Shown: piece by piece, positions 8,048 to 15,569 of the stretch | Layout: each line of letters begins with the position of its first letter | Position numbering within the stretch: the stretch's first letter is position 1 | Assembly: GCA_035649575.1 (NCBI GenBank) | Contig: DASRJH010000069.1 | Coordinates: 1 to 15,569, forward strand | Length of the DNA: 15,569 nucleotides | DNA from: DASVAL01 sp035649575 | Lineage (GTDB): Bacteria > Planctomycetota > UBA1135 > UBA2386 | Direction: 5' to 3' | Made by a program: the position numbers and the translations under genes | Notes under the pieces: generated by a model | Database searches by the model: none | Seen by the model: the letters and a program-made list of their open reading frames with translations, nothing else | Told to the model about the DNA's origin: nothing

Positions 8048-8353
8048 CCGTGGGCAGCAACCGGGCAAGCGGCGGGCCCGGCCTTTCTCGACCGGGTCCA
8101 ACACTGCCGCGCGCGCAGGATGCCACAGAGCCCCCGGATCGGACAGGGCCTGGGAAGAAACGGCCAAGGCAACACCTGAGCCGACGAGCGCGGGGTACTC
8201 GGTCATCGGATTCGCGTCGCCGCCATGGCGCCAGCACCGGGCCCGCGGCTGCCAGTAAACCGCGGCCGCGCCTCGCGAATCGTGGCAGGCGCCCGATCCG
8301 GTCGGCGCATCGCAGGCGCTCCACCAATCACGCCTCCGCCGAGATCTACGAAC
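8048..8353. other. divergent control region between the sigma/kinase operon and the propeller genes
   Basis: About 306 bp separate the sigma start and the first propeller start. I found no complete sigma70 promoter on either strand and no recognisable gene. One 10-bp perfect palindrome, CGCCATGGCG (8221-8230), is present. Both flanking units must be expressed from here or from promoters inside neighbouring genes. If an ECF-type promoter directs the propeller genes, its boxes should lie in this stretch; I cannot define them from one sequence. Confidence 0.4.
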
Positions 8354-10771
8354 ATGGGCCCAGCGATCCGTTCCCTCCCGACCCAGTTTCTATCGACACT
8401 GTTCGGCCTCTGCCTCGCGGCCCAGACTCCGTCCTGGTCCCCCGACTGGGCCGTTGCCGGTCTCGGCGGCACCGTGTTCGCGTTCGCCGAATACGGCGGC
8501 GAGCTGTACGCGGGCGGCGAGTGGTTCGCGAGCAAGGGCGGCGTGATCCGCGGCCTCGCGCGCTTGCACGGCGGCGACTGGCGGCCGGTCGGCACCGGCG
8601 TCGACCTCGTCAACTACTCCTATCCGCCGCTCGATACGCAGGTGTCCGCGATGGCCGTCTACAACGGCGAGCTCGTCTTCGCGGGGACCTTCGACCAGGT
8701 GGACGGCCAGCCGCGCAGCTACATCGCGCGCTGGAACGGCTCCACGGTAGCACCGCTCGGCAGCGGCCTCGCGCTGTCGTACGACGAAGCCGACGTGCGC
8801 GCGCTCGCGGTGTTCAACAACGAGCTGTACGCGGCCGGGCTGTTCGATCTCGCGGGCGGCCAGCCCGTCAACGGCATCGCGCGCTGGAACGGCACGACGT
8901 GGAACGCCGTCGGCCAGGGCCTGCGTCTCGCGGGCGGCTCCTCCGTCGGTCATGCGCGCGCACTACACGTGCACAACGGCGCGCTGATCGCCGGCGGCCA
9001 GTTCGCGCTCGCGGGCGGCGTCGCCGCGAACAACATCGCGGCCTGGAACGGCACGACGTGGTCCGCGCTCGGCAGCGGGTCGTTCGCGACGGTCTACGCG
9101 CTCGCGAGCCGCGGCACGCAGCTCGTCGCGGCCGGCCAGTTCCAGGTCGGCGCCAGCGTTGCGATGCCCGGCGCCTGGAACGGCACCGCGTGGACGGCAC
9201 TCGGCAACAATCCGCCGAGCGTGCCGTCGACAGCGTTGTGCACGTTCGGCACCGATCTCTACGCCGACACCGGGGCTCTCCTGTCGCGCTTCGACGGTGC
9301 TTCCTGGAGCACAGCCGGCGTCGTCAGCGGCATCTTCAACGGCTTCCAGGGCACGAGCATCCGCGCGCTGCACGCGCGGGCTGGCGAGTTGATCGTCGGC
9401 GGGCAGTTCACGCGCGCCGGCACGGCAGCCGGAGCACCCTCGGTCGCGTCGGCGAACGCCGTCGGATTCGACGGCGGCGCGGGCTGGCGCACGCTCGGCA
9501 CCGGCAACGGTCTCGATCGCCGCACGAAGTCACTGCTGCCGTGGCGCGGCAGCTGGATCGCAGCGGGTCCGTTCAGCGAAGCGGGCGGCGCGCCGGCCGC
9601 GGGCCTGGCCCGCTACGACGGCGACCGCTGGCACGTGCTCGCGCGCTTTTCCGGCGGCGGCGGCCAACTCGTCTACGATGCGGCCATCTACCAGGACAGC
9701 GTCGTCGTGAGCGGCAGCTTCACCCACATCGACGGCGTGCCGTTCCCTGGCATCGCGCGCTACGACGGCGTCTCGTGGCACCCGTTCGGCACGATCGCAC
9801 CATTCGCTCTCTACGCGCACGGCGCCGAGCTCTACGGCTTCGGCGCTGTGGCGCTGCAGCGGTGGAACGGCACGACGTTCGCCGCGGTCGGAACGCCGCC
9901 GACCGGGTCGATCGACGCTCTGCACGGCCACAGCGACGGCCTGCTCTACGCACTCAACAACGACGCGTTCAACCACCGCGTGCTGCGGTGGAACGGCGTC
10001 TCGCTGCAGTCGATCGGCACCGCCAACGACTTCCTGCAGGCGCTCGGCAGCCACGGCGGGACGCTCGTCGTCGGCGGCCGCTTCACGGCCGTCGGCGGCA
10101 TTCCAGCGGTGCTGCTCGCGCGCTGGAACGGCGCCAACTGGAGCGCGATGCAAGCACCGGTCAGTGGCTACTCCGTCTACTCGCTCGCCGAGCTCGACGG
10201 CGACCTCTACGCCGGCGTCAGCGGCGATCCGCGCGGCACGACCTTGCGTCTGCACAACGGTGTCTGGTCGGGGCTCGGTTCGGGCACCGACGGCGTGCCG
10301 ATGATGCTGTTCGTGGACCACGCGACCGCGAGCGTCTTCGCGAGCGGCGACCTGCAGCAGGCCGGCGGCCTGCCGAGCCGTTGTCTCGCCGAGTGGCGCA
10401 CGCAACCCGACTGGAAGAACCGGCTGCATGGTCTGCCCGGCCCGGGCACCAGCCCGCTGCTGCTCGGGCGCGGCAGCGCCGTGGGTGGCAACACGCTGGC
10501 CTTCGGCATCGAAGCCGCGCCAAGCACGATCGCGGTGCTGGCGCTCGGCCTGCAGCGTGTCGACGCCGCGGTGTTCGGCGGTGTGCTCGTGCCAGCTCCC
10601 GACGTGCTGGTGGTGCTCGTCACCGATGCGCTCGGCGCTGCGACAGCAGCGCTGCCGCTGCCGCCTGCCGTCGCGACCGGTCTCGACGTGTTCGGCCAGG
10701 CGTGGCTGCTCGACTCTGCCGGGCCGCAGGGCCTGCTCGCGACGAACGCGCTGCAGTGCCGCACGCGCTGA
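8354..10771 (+). CDS. secreted 14-blade (double seven-bladed) beta-propeller protein, first copy
   Basis: The 805-residue product begins at ATG 8354 with a signal peptide (hydrophobic FLSTLFGLCLAA near residues 12-23). It then carries 14 repeats of about 35-55 residues between roughly 38 and 690. The blade pattern is a strand ending in GELYAGG.F, then a turn with G, then IARWNG..W..LG.G. Similar repeats occur in Kelch-like, Rax2-like and delta-60-like proteins; the exact family cannot be settled by eye. Fourteen blades fit two seven-bladed propellers. Residues 694-805 form a separate domain with VLALGLQRVDAAVFGGVLVP and a final QAWLLDSAGPQG segment, shared with the next gene. Blade 10 (485-513) is shortened and lacks the GG.F part. 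No catalytic motif is seen, so binding, adhesion or surface structure is likely. The tandem neighbour is a full-length paralogue. Confidence 0.82.
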   Translation: MGPAIRSLPTQFLSTLFGLCLAAQTPSWSPDWAVAGLGGTVFAFAEYGGELYAGGEWFASKGGVIRGLARLHGGDWRPVGTGVDLVNYSYPPLDTQVSAMAVYNGELVFAGTFDQVDGQPRSYIARWNGSTVAPLGSGLALSYDEADVRALAVFNNELYAAGLFDLAGGQPVNGIARWNGTTWNAVGQGLRLAGGSSVGHARALHVHNGALIAGGQFALAGGVAANNIAAWNGTTWSALGSGSFATVYALASRGTQLVAAGQFQVGASVAMPGAWNGTAWTALGNNPPSVPSTALCTFGTDLYADTGALLSRFDGASWSTAGVVSGIFNGFQGTSIRALHARAGELIVGGQFTRAGTAAGAPSVASANAVGFDGGAGWRTLGTGNGLDRRTKSLLPWRGSWIAAGPFSEAGGAPAAGLARYDGDRWHVLARFSGGGGQLVYDAAIYQDSVVVSGSFTHIDGVPFPGIARYDGVSWHPFGTIAPFALYAHGAELYGFGAVALQRWNGTTFAAVGTPPTGSIDALHGHSDGLLYALNNDAFNHRVLRWNGVSLQSIGTANDFLQALGSHGGTLVVGGRFTAVGGIPAVLLARWNGANWSAMQAPVSGYSVYSLAELDGDLYAGVSGDPRGTTLRLHNGVWSGLGSGTDGVPMMLFVDHATASVFASGDLQQAGGLPSRCLAEWRTQPDWKNRLHGLPGPGTSPLLLGRGSAVGGNTLAFGIEAAPSTIAVLALGLQRVDAAVFGGVLVPAPDVLVVLVTDALGAATAALPLPPAVATGLDVFGQAWLLDSAGPQGLLATNALQCRTR

Positions 10772-10895
10772 CGCCGTGGCCGCACGCGTTGCCACTCCGT
10801 CGCGAATCCTGCCATCGAGCGGGATCCCGTTCGCCGCACGACAAGCGTGGCAGTCGGCTCCCGCGAACGGCGCATGGACTGGCGGAGTTCAAGCC
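10772..10895. other. spacer between the two propeller genes, with inverted repeats and an RBS
   Basis: The 124-bp gap contains a perfect palindrome CGGGATCCCG (10820-10829) and an inverted pair CCGTTCGC (10827-10834) and GCGAACGG (10863-10870). Either could form a hairpin that tunes expression of the second gene or ends some transcripts. GGAG at 10884-10887 lies 8 bases before the second ATG. No clear promoter is visible, so the pair may be one transcript. Confidence 0.45.
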
Positions 10896-13397
10896 ATGAC
10901 TACCCATCGCCACCTGTCCCTTCCCTTCGATCCACCGCGTCCGCCCTCGCGCACCGGCCTGCGCCGGCCGTTCGCGGCGCTGCTGCTCGCAACCGCGCTG
11001 CTGCCCGCGCCCGCGTTGGCGCAGGGTGCCTGGTCGCCGCACTTCGACGTGCCCGGTCTCGGCATGGGCGGCCGCGTCTTCGCGCTCGGCACCTGGCGCA
11101 ACGAGCTGATCGCCGGCACCACCCATCCGGTGTGGCGCGACGGCACCTTGCTCAGCCACGTCGGCGCGTTCGACGGCGTGCGCTGGCACGCGCTCGGCAG
11201 CGGCGTCGACAGTCACGTGCGTGCGATTTGCGAGTTCCAGGGCGACCTCTACATCGGCGGCGCGTTCACGCACGCAGGCGGCACGGCGGCCAGCTACGTC
11301 GCGCGCTGGAACGGCAGCGTATGGCAGCCCCTCGGCGCCGGCTTCGACAACGAGGTCTGGGCGTTGTGCGAACACCAGGGTCAGCTCTACGCCGCGGGCG
11401 CGTTCGCCCAGTCCGGCACGACAACCGTGAACGGCGTCGCTCGCTGGAATGGCAGCACCTGGCAACCGCTCGGCATCGGCCTGCAGTGGCAGCTCGGCAT
11501 GTACTACTGCGGCCGCGCGCTGCTGTCGGACGGCACCGATCTCTACATCGGCGGCGACTTCGACCGCGCCGGTGGCGTGCCAGCGAGCTACATCGCGCGC
11601 TGGAACGGTGGGACCTGGTCCGGCGTCGGCGGCGGCATCAACAACTTCGGGTGGGCCTCGGTGTGGAGGCTCGTGAAGCACCAGGGCCGCGTCTACGCCA
11701 GCGGCAGCTTCGGGCAGGCCGGCACCGTGCTGAGCGACAACGTCGCGGCCTGGGACGGCAGCCAGTGGCACGCGGTCGGCGCCGGTGTGCAGAACCCGCT
11801 CTTCGGCGTCGCGGCGAACGCGCTGGCGACCTTCAACAACGAGCTGTACGTCGGCGGCAACTTCATCTTCTCGGGGAACACGCAACTGGCGCGGATCGCG
11901 CGGTTCGACGGCCAGCAGCTGTTGCCGATCGGCGGCGTTGGACAAGCCGAGGTGCAGCCGGCGACGGTGATCGCGATGACCGCGTGGAACGGACGGCTCT
12001 GGTGCGGCGGCGAGTTCGAGCTCGCGGGCGACATACTCGGCAGCGGCCCGAAGTTCGGCGTCTACCACGTCGCGGCGTACGACGGCGCTTCGTGGTCGAC
12101 GGCCGGCGGCGGTCTCGGTTGCAACGGCGGCGTACACGTGCTCGGCCGCTGGCAGGGACAGCCGATCGCGGGCGGTCGCTTCGACATCGCCGGCGGCAAC
12201 AGCGTGCGCTATCTCACGCGCTTCGATGGGGACGAGTGGCAGCCGTTCGGCGCCTTCGATGGCCCGGTGCTCGACTGCTGCGAGCACAACGGCGAGCTCT
12301 GGGTGGCAGGCGACTTCTACACCATCAACGGCGTCGTCGCGAACGGCGTCGCGCGCTTCGACGGCGCGAGCTGGTCGGACGTCGGCGGGGGACCAGGTCC
12401 ATGGCGCGCGAGCTGCATCGCCAGCTACCAGGGCATGATCCACATCGGGACCACCGGTAGTCCGCAGCGATGGAACGGCACCTCGTGGCAGACCTTCACG
12501 CCGCCGATCACGGGCATGCTCCTGGACATGCACGTGCACAACGGCGTGCTCTACATGGCCGGCTACACGCCCTCCCATCCCGGCGCGCCCAACATCTTTG
12601 CGTGGAACGGCACGACGCTGTCGGTGCCGGGCGGCGGCGTCAACGACGTCGTCGAGTCGCTCGGCAGCTTCGGCAACGACCTCGTCGTCGGCGGCAGTTT
12701 CACGATGGCCGGCACCACGCCGGCGTCCGGCATCGCGCGCTGGAACGGCAGCAGCTGGTCGACGTTCGGGATCGGCCTCCCGGGCGGCACGGTCAGCGAG
12801 ATCGCGACCTTCCGCGCCGAGCTCGTGATCGGCGGCACCTTCTCGGTCTCCGGTGCCGCGAACGTCGCCCGCTGGACCGGCAGCACGTGGGCCCCGCTCT
12901 CGACCGCGCAGCCGAACCTGGCGGTCCTCGCATTGCTGGCGGACGAGGCCCGCGGCGAGCTGCTGGCCGGTGGTTCGTTCACGAAGGTCGGCGCCCAGGA
13001 CGCCGGCTACCTCGACGCCTTCGAGGTGCCACCCTTCTGGACCGACGTCGGAGCGCCGCTCGCGAGCCCGCGTCGCGCGCCGCGTCTCAGCGGCAACGGC
13101 CGGCTCATGACCGGCTCGCGCACGCGCTGGCAGCTGTCGTCGGCCCAGGAGAACAGCCTCGCCGTGCTGGCGCTCGGGTTCAGCACGCTCAACGTGCCGC
13201 TGTTCGGCGGCACGCTCGTGCCGAGCCCCGACGCGCTGTTGCTGCTGCTGACCGACGGCATCGGCACCGCGTCCTACACGCTGCCGTGGCCGGGCAGCCT
13301 GCCGGGCTTCCAGATGTGGACGCAGGCGTGGATCCTCGACCCGGCTGGCCCACAGGGCATGACCGCGAGCAACGGCGTGAGGCTGCACGCCCTCTGA
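10896..13397 (+). CDS. secreted 14-blade (double seven-bladed) beta-propeller protein, second copy
   Basis: The 833-residue product starts at ATG 10896, set by GGAG 8 bases upstream and by a long signal peptide: RTGLRR, hydrophobic FAALLLATALLPA, and cleavage likely after ALA near residue 42. Fourteen blades follow (about 53-718), with clear units such as GDLYIGGAFTHAGG and YVARWNGSVWQPLGAG. Blades align in register with those of the upstream gene: blade 7 has a longer loop and blade 10 (507-538) lacks the GG.F hairpin in both. The final domain (719-833) repeats the pattern LAVLALGFSTLNVPLFGGTL and QAWILDPAGPQG. This is therefore an old tandem gene duplication. The product is expected outside the cytosol. 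No enzyme motif is recognised; ligand binding or a surface role is an inference. Confidence 0.85.
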   Translation: MTTHRHLSLPFDPPRPPSRTGLRRPFAALLLATALLPAPALAQGAWSPHFDVPGLGMGGRVFALGTWRNELIAGTTHPVWRDGTLLSHVGAFDGVRWHALGSGVDSHVRAICEFQGDLYIGGAFTHAGGTAASYVARWNGSVWQPLGAGFDNEVWALCEHQGQLYAAGAFAQSGTTTVNGVARWNGSTWQPLGIGLQWQLGMYYCGRALLSDGTDLYIGGDFDRAGGVPASYIARWNGGTWSGVGGGINNFGWASVWRLVKHQGRVYASGSFGQAGTVLSDNVAAWDGSQWHAVGAGVQNPLFGVAANALATFNNELYVGGNFIFSGNTQLARIARFDGQQLLPIGGVGQAEVQPATVIAMTAWNGRLWCGGEFELAGDILGSGPKFGVYHVAAYDGASWSTAGGGLGCNGGVHVLGRWQGQPIAGGRFDIAGGNSVRYLTRFDGDEWQPFGAFDGPVLDCCEHNGELWVAGDFYTINGVVANGVARFDGASWSDVGGGPGPWRASCIASYQGMIHIGTTGSPQRWNGTSWQTFTPPITGMLLDMHVHNGVLYMAGYTPSHPGAPNIFAWNGTTLSVPGGGVNDVVESLGSFGNDLVVGGSFTMAGTTPASGIARWNGSSWSTFGIGLPGGTVSEIATFRAELVIGGTFSVSGAANVARWTGSTWAPLSTAQPNLAVLALLADEARGELLAGGSFTKVGAQDAGYLDAFEVPPFWTDVGAPLASPRRAPRLSGNGRLMTGSRTRWQLSSAQENSLAVLALGFSTLNVPLFGGTLVPSPDALLLLLTDGIGTASYTLPWPGSLPGFQMWTQAWILDPAGPQGMTASNGVRLHAL

Positions 13398-13415
13398 GCG
13401 CGGCGTCTCAGCGCG

Positions 13416-13445
13416 CCCATACTCAGCGAGCCCATACTCAGCGAG
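13416..13445. repeat. perfect 15-bp tandem duplication at the end of the GT9 gene
   Basis: CCCATACTCAGCGAG occurs twice head to tail (13416-13430 and 13431-13445), and a partial third copy (CTCAGCGCG) precedes it at 13407-13415. On the minus strand each full copy contains a TGA; the right-hand one is the stop codon of the glycosyltransferase gene. It looks like recent slippage between convergent genes. Confidence 0.9.
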
Positions 13446-14604
13446 CAACGGGCGCCGCGAGACACTGCTGCACGGCCGCCCACACCGCCGCGGGCTCGAT
13501 CAGCTCCTGACAGTACGGGGAGCGATCGCACTTCGGCAGGTAGCAGCACAGGCACTCGAGGTCCTTCGGCGCGATCTTCGTGCCGCGCCCATACAACTCG
13601 ACCTCGTGCAACGACGTCGGGCCGAACAGCACCACGGCCGGCACCTTGCGCGCCGCGGTGACGTGCACCGCGAGCGAATCGCCGGTCACGACGACGCGGC
13701 ACTGCTCGACGAGCGCTGCGAAGCGGCCATAGGAATTCTGGTTGCCGGTGTCGAACACGGGCCGGCCCCGCGCCGCCGCGAGCAGTTCGCGATGGCGCTG
13801 CACTTCCTCGGGCCCGCCGAGCAGCAGCACGCTGCATCCGGCGTCCGTGCACAACCGCAGGAACGTCTCCTGATGCGCCCTCGTCCACTGCTTGTAGACC
13901 CAGCGCGCACCGGCGCCCGTGTTGAGACCGACGAGCGGCCCCTTCGCCCCCAGCCCTTTTGCGAACGCCGCGGCCGCCGCCGCATCCGACACCGACGGCA
14001 CCAGGATCGGCTCGCGCACGAGCGCCGGATCGAGCCCAAGCACGTCGGCGACGAGCTTCTGGTAGGTCTCGCGGTTCTGCTTCTTCTTGCTGTCGCTGAT
14101 GCCCATCTGGAACCAGTGGCGCGCGCCGGGTCCGAGCGGCACGACCGCTCCGCCAGCATCGCGCACGTAGCCGCGCCGTTCGACAGAACGCGCCATCGCC
14201 GCGAGTGCGGCCGCATCGGGATCCGCGTCGGGACACAACACGACGTCGAAGGTCTCGGTCGAGAGCCGGGCCACGGTCTCCGCGGCGTCGGTCGCGAGCA
14301 CTTCGTCGACGAGCGTATTGCCGGCGAACAGCTCCACGGCGCGCGGCCGCGTGACCCACGTGACCTTGCTGCGCGGCCACGTCGCGTGGATCGCCGGCAG
14401 CAGCGCGGTCGTGCGCAGCACGTCGCCGGTCGCGGCGAGCTTGATCACGAGCACACGATGCGAGATCGGATCGTGTTCGTCGCAGGTCGAGCACACCTTG
14501 CCGCGCAGCTTGTGCGGAGTGCAGGGCCGATCCCACCGGACGTGGCGGCAGTCGCGCTTGAGATCGATGTCGGTCACGTGGGTCGTATCGGCCGGAGAGG
14601 CCAT
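13438..14604 (-). CDS. glycosyltransferase family 9 (heptosyltransferase-like) with cysteine clusters
   Basis: The 388-residue product has the two-Rossmann-domain layout of ADP-heptose:LPS heptosyltransferases, which extend the inner core at the cytoplasmic membrane. The N-terminal domain starts at RVLVIKLAATGDVLRTTALLP (50-70), where D61 matches the catalytic aspartate. The donor-binding half has VGLNTGAGARW (225-235), VLLLGGPEE (259-267), and the GT9 signature VVVTGDSLAVHVTAARKVPA (304-323) followed by VVLFGPT. Unusual additions are an N-terminal cluster C19, C28, C38, C41 and a C-terminal cluster C351, C353, C354, C359, C365, suggesting a metal or iron-sulfur site. The start ATG 14604 leaves the first cluster intact; the frame is open further upstream, but that part is antisense to a membrane-protein gene. 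The acceptor sugar is unknown. Confidence 0.88.
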   Translation of the reverse strand: MASPADTTHVTDIDLKRDCRHVRWDRPCTPHKLRGKVCSTCDEHDPISHRVLVIKLAATGDVLRTTALLPAIHATWPRSKVTWVTRPRAVELFAGNTLVDEVLATDAAETVARLSTETFDVVLCPDADPDAAALAAMARSVERRGYVRDAGGAVVPLGPGARHWFQMGISDSKKKQNRETYQKLVADVLGLDPALVREPILVPSVSDAAAAAAFAKGLGAKGPLVGLNTGAGARWVYKQWTRAHQETFLRLCTDAGCSVLLLGGPEEVQRHRELLAAARGRPVFDTGNQNSYGRFAALVEQCRVVVTGDSLAVHVTAARKVPAVVLFGPTSLHEVELYGRGTKIAPKDLECLCCYLPKCDRSPYCQELIEPAAVWAAVQQCLAAPVAR

Positions 14605-14709
14605 TTCTGCGCCCAGGAACTTAGCAAGCAGCCTCGATCGCGCCCAGGACTGCGCGGATTGGCGTCCGTCGCTTGCACTACACCACGGTGCTTCGGTCCA
14701 ATCCGGGCC

Positions 14710-15285
14710 ATGACCACCCTCGCCATGCTCTGGTTGCCGATCCTGCTCTCGGCAGTGTTCGTCTTCGTCGCCAGCTCCGTGATCCACATGGCGCTGCAGC
14801 TCCACAAGGCAGACTACAAGAGACTGCCCAACGAAGAGCAGGCCCTCGAAGCGCTGCGCAAAGCCGGCGTGCCGGCGGGCCAATACATCTTCCCGTGCCC
14901 TGCTTCGGGGCAGATGAAGGACTGCAGTTCGCCCGAGATGGTTGCCAAATACGAGCAGGGCCCCGTTGGAATGGTGGTCGTGCGGCCAAAGGGCATGCCG
15001 GGCATCGGCAAGTCGCTGGGCCAGTGGTTCGCCTTCTGCATCGTCGTCAGCGTGTTCGTCGCCTACCTGACCGGCCTCGCGGCGAAGCCCGGTGAGCCCG
15101 GCATGCTCGTGTTCCGCGTCTCCGCGGCCGCGGCTCTGCTCGGCCACGGGTTCACGAGCGTGTGCGACTCGATCTGGAAGGGCGTCTCGTGGAGCACGAC
15201 GGGCAAGTTCGTGTTCGACGGCGTCGTCTACGCGCTCGTGACGGGCGCGACGTTCGCGTGGTTGTGGCCCGGCGCCGTGACCTGA
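14710..15285 (+). CDS. four-helix membrane protein of unknown function
   Basis: The 191-residue product has predicted membrane helices near residues 4-27, 104-124, 131-148 and 166-188. The loop between the first two helices is about 75 residues and reads as a soluble segment (LHKADYKRLPNEEQALEALR, then GQYIFPCPASGQMKDC with C63 and C72). Charged residues and the KADYK.LPNE tract near the first helix suggest a compact conserved family that I recall only as uncharacterised. The start ATG 14710 directly precedes the first helix; no strong ribosome binding site is visible. It diverges from the GT9 gene with a 105-bp gap that should hold promoters for both. No transport or enzyme motif is recognised. 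Confidence 0.72.
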   Translation: MTTLAMLWLPILLSAVFVFVASSVIHMALQLHKADYKRLPNEEQALEALRKAGVPAGQYIFPCPASGQMKDCSSPEMVAKYEQGPVGMVVVRPKGMPGIGKSLGQWFAFCIVVSVFVAYLTGLAAKPGEPGMLVFRVSAAAALLGHGFTSVCDSIWKGVSWSTTGKFVFDGVVYALVTGATFAWLWPGAVT

Positions 15286-15353
15286 TCGCTGCACGACTGC
15301 AGTCACCGACGCGAGCGCTATCATGGTCGGCGTCCTGACCGAGGAGCCGTTCC

Positions 15354-15569
15354 ATGTGCCAGCCCTTGCTTCGCGCGTCTGCAGTCGTGGCGATCCTGTT
15401 CGCGTTCGCTGCTCCGTGCCAGAGCGTCCAGGAGTTTCCGCTGCCGCGGCCCGGTGCCTTCCCGCACGATCCGACCTTCACCGCCGACGGCTTCGCCTGG
15501 TACACCGACCAGAGCAACAGCTACATCGGGCGAGTCGATCCGAGCAGCGGCGCAGTCGTCGACTTCCCG
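15354..15569 (+). CDS. secreted virginiamycin-B-lyase-like propeller protein (N-terminal part)
   Basis: Only the first 72 codons are in the window. ATG 15354 is preceded by GAGGAG (15341-15346) with a 7-base spacer. Residues 1-25 form a signal peptide (LLRASAVVAILFAFAAP) that includes cysteines C2 and C22. The mature part EFPLPRPGAFPHDPTFTADG and then FAWYTDQSNSYIGRVDPSSG matches the blade pattern of streptogramin B lyase (Vgb)-like seven-bladed propellers, where W.TD....IGR.D recurs. Most environmental relatives are secreted proteins of unknown substrate, so true antibiotic lyase activity should not be assumed. The gene is cut by the window end and its catalytic histidine and glutamates cannot be checked. 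Confidence 0.72.
   Translation, partial: MCQPLLRASAVVAILFAFAAPCQSVQEFPLPRPGAFPHDPTFTADGFAWYTDQSNSYIGRVDPSSGAVVDFP

Noticed and set aside
8048..8206. 53-residue N-terminal extension of the sigma factor
   Set aside because: No similarity to sigma factors; homologues begin close to MPDLTRFL. It was left as possible leader sequence.
5392..10899. Very long plus-strand open frame of about 1,835 codons
   Set aside because: It runs antisense to the kinase and sigma genes and then out of frame through the first propeller gene. Its translation is Arg/Ala-rich without domains, as expected for a GC-driven shadow.
10620..13448. Minus-strand open frame of about 940 codons
   Set aside because: It is antisense to the second propeller gene, low in complexity and rich in Arg, Ala and Glu, with no motif. 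The plus-strand frame has a signal peptide, an RBS and regular blades.
15295..15304. Palindrome GACTGCAGTC upstream of the Vgb-like gene
   Set aside because: A single 10-bp palindrome is expected by chance at this length and nothing else supports an operator.
14605..15324. 240-residue N-terminal extension of the GT9 enzyme
   Set aside because: It is antisense to the 191-residue membrane protein, which has clear helices and hydrophobic bias in its own frame.

Overview
The window is a very GC-rich bacterial chromosomal segment. No 16S rRNA or other taxonomic marker is present, so the assignment is an inference. Three features point to Planctomycetota: a PF07638-type ECF sigma factor overlapping a Hanks-type kinase with a TPR tail, giant secreted proteins built from 'GGxF...ARWNG..W..LG' blades with a shared C-terminal tail, and a GT9 glycosyltransferase with cysteine clusters at both ends. 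A related deep lineage cannot be excluded. High GC leaves long spurious ORFs open opposite nearly every gene; calls here rest on motifs, not ORF length.

Left part (1-2825): the 5' end of RNase P RNA (minus strand, cut by the window edge) has a good sigma70-type promoter. It is followed by a tiny PEP-CTERM protein on the plus strand. That gene converges on a minus-strand WaaP/KdkA-type lipopolysaccharide-kinase-like gene, with two near-identical hairpins between them. Divergent from the kinase, with a 53-bp gap, lies a complete glutamate dehydrogenase.

Middle part (2826-8047), all on the minus strand. In transcription order it holds an ECF sigma factor, a transmembrane Ser/Thr kinase with TPRs (17-bp overlap with the sigma gene), a BadF/N-acetylglucosamine-kinase-like sugar kinase, the ribosome-rescue hydrolase ArfB (14-bp overlap with the sugar kinase), and a ParE-type toxin gene broken by a frameshift. 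The sigma factor and membrane kinase look like one sensing unit, with the TPR region on the far side of the membrane from the kinase domain.

Right part (8048-15569): divergent from the sigma/kinase operon are two tandem paralogous secreted proteins of about 800 residues. I count 14 blades in each, fitting two seven-bladed beta-propellers, followed by a common C-terminal domain. They are followed by a convergent GT9 heptosyltransferase-like gene, a divergent four-helix membrane protein of unknown function, and the start of a secreted virginiamycin-B-lyase-like propeller protein that runs off the window.

The most interesting unit is 4774-13397, where a sigma/kinase signalling pair sits back to back with twin double-propeller exported proteins. 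Their functional coupling is a hypothesis. No CRISPR array, tRNA, insertion sequence or phage gene was seen.
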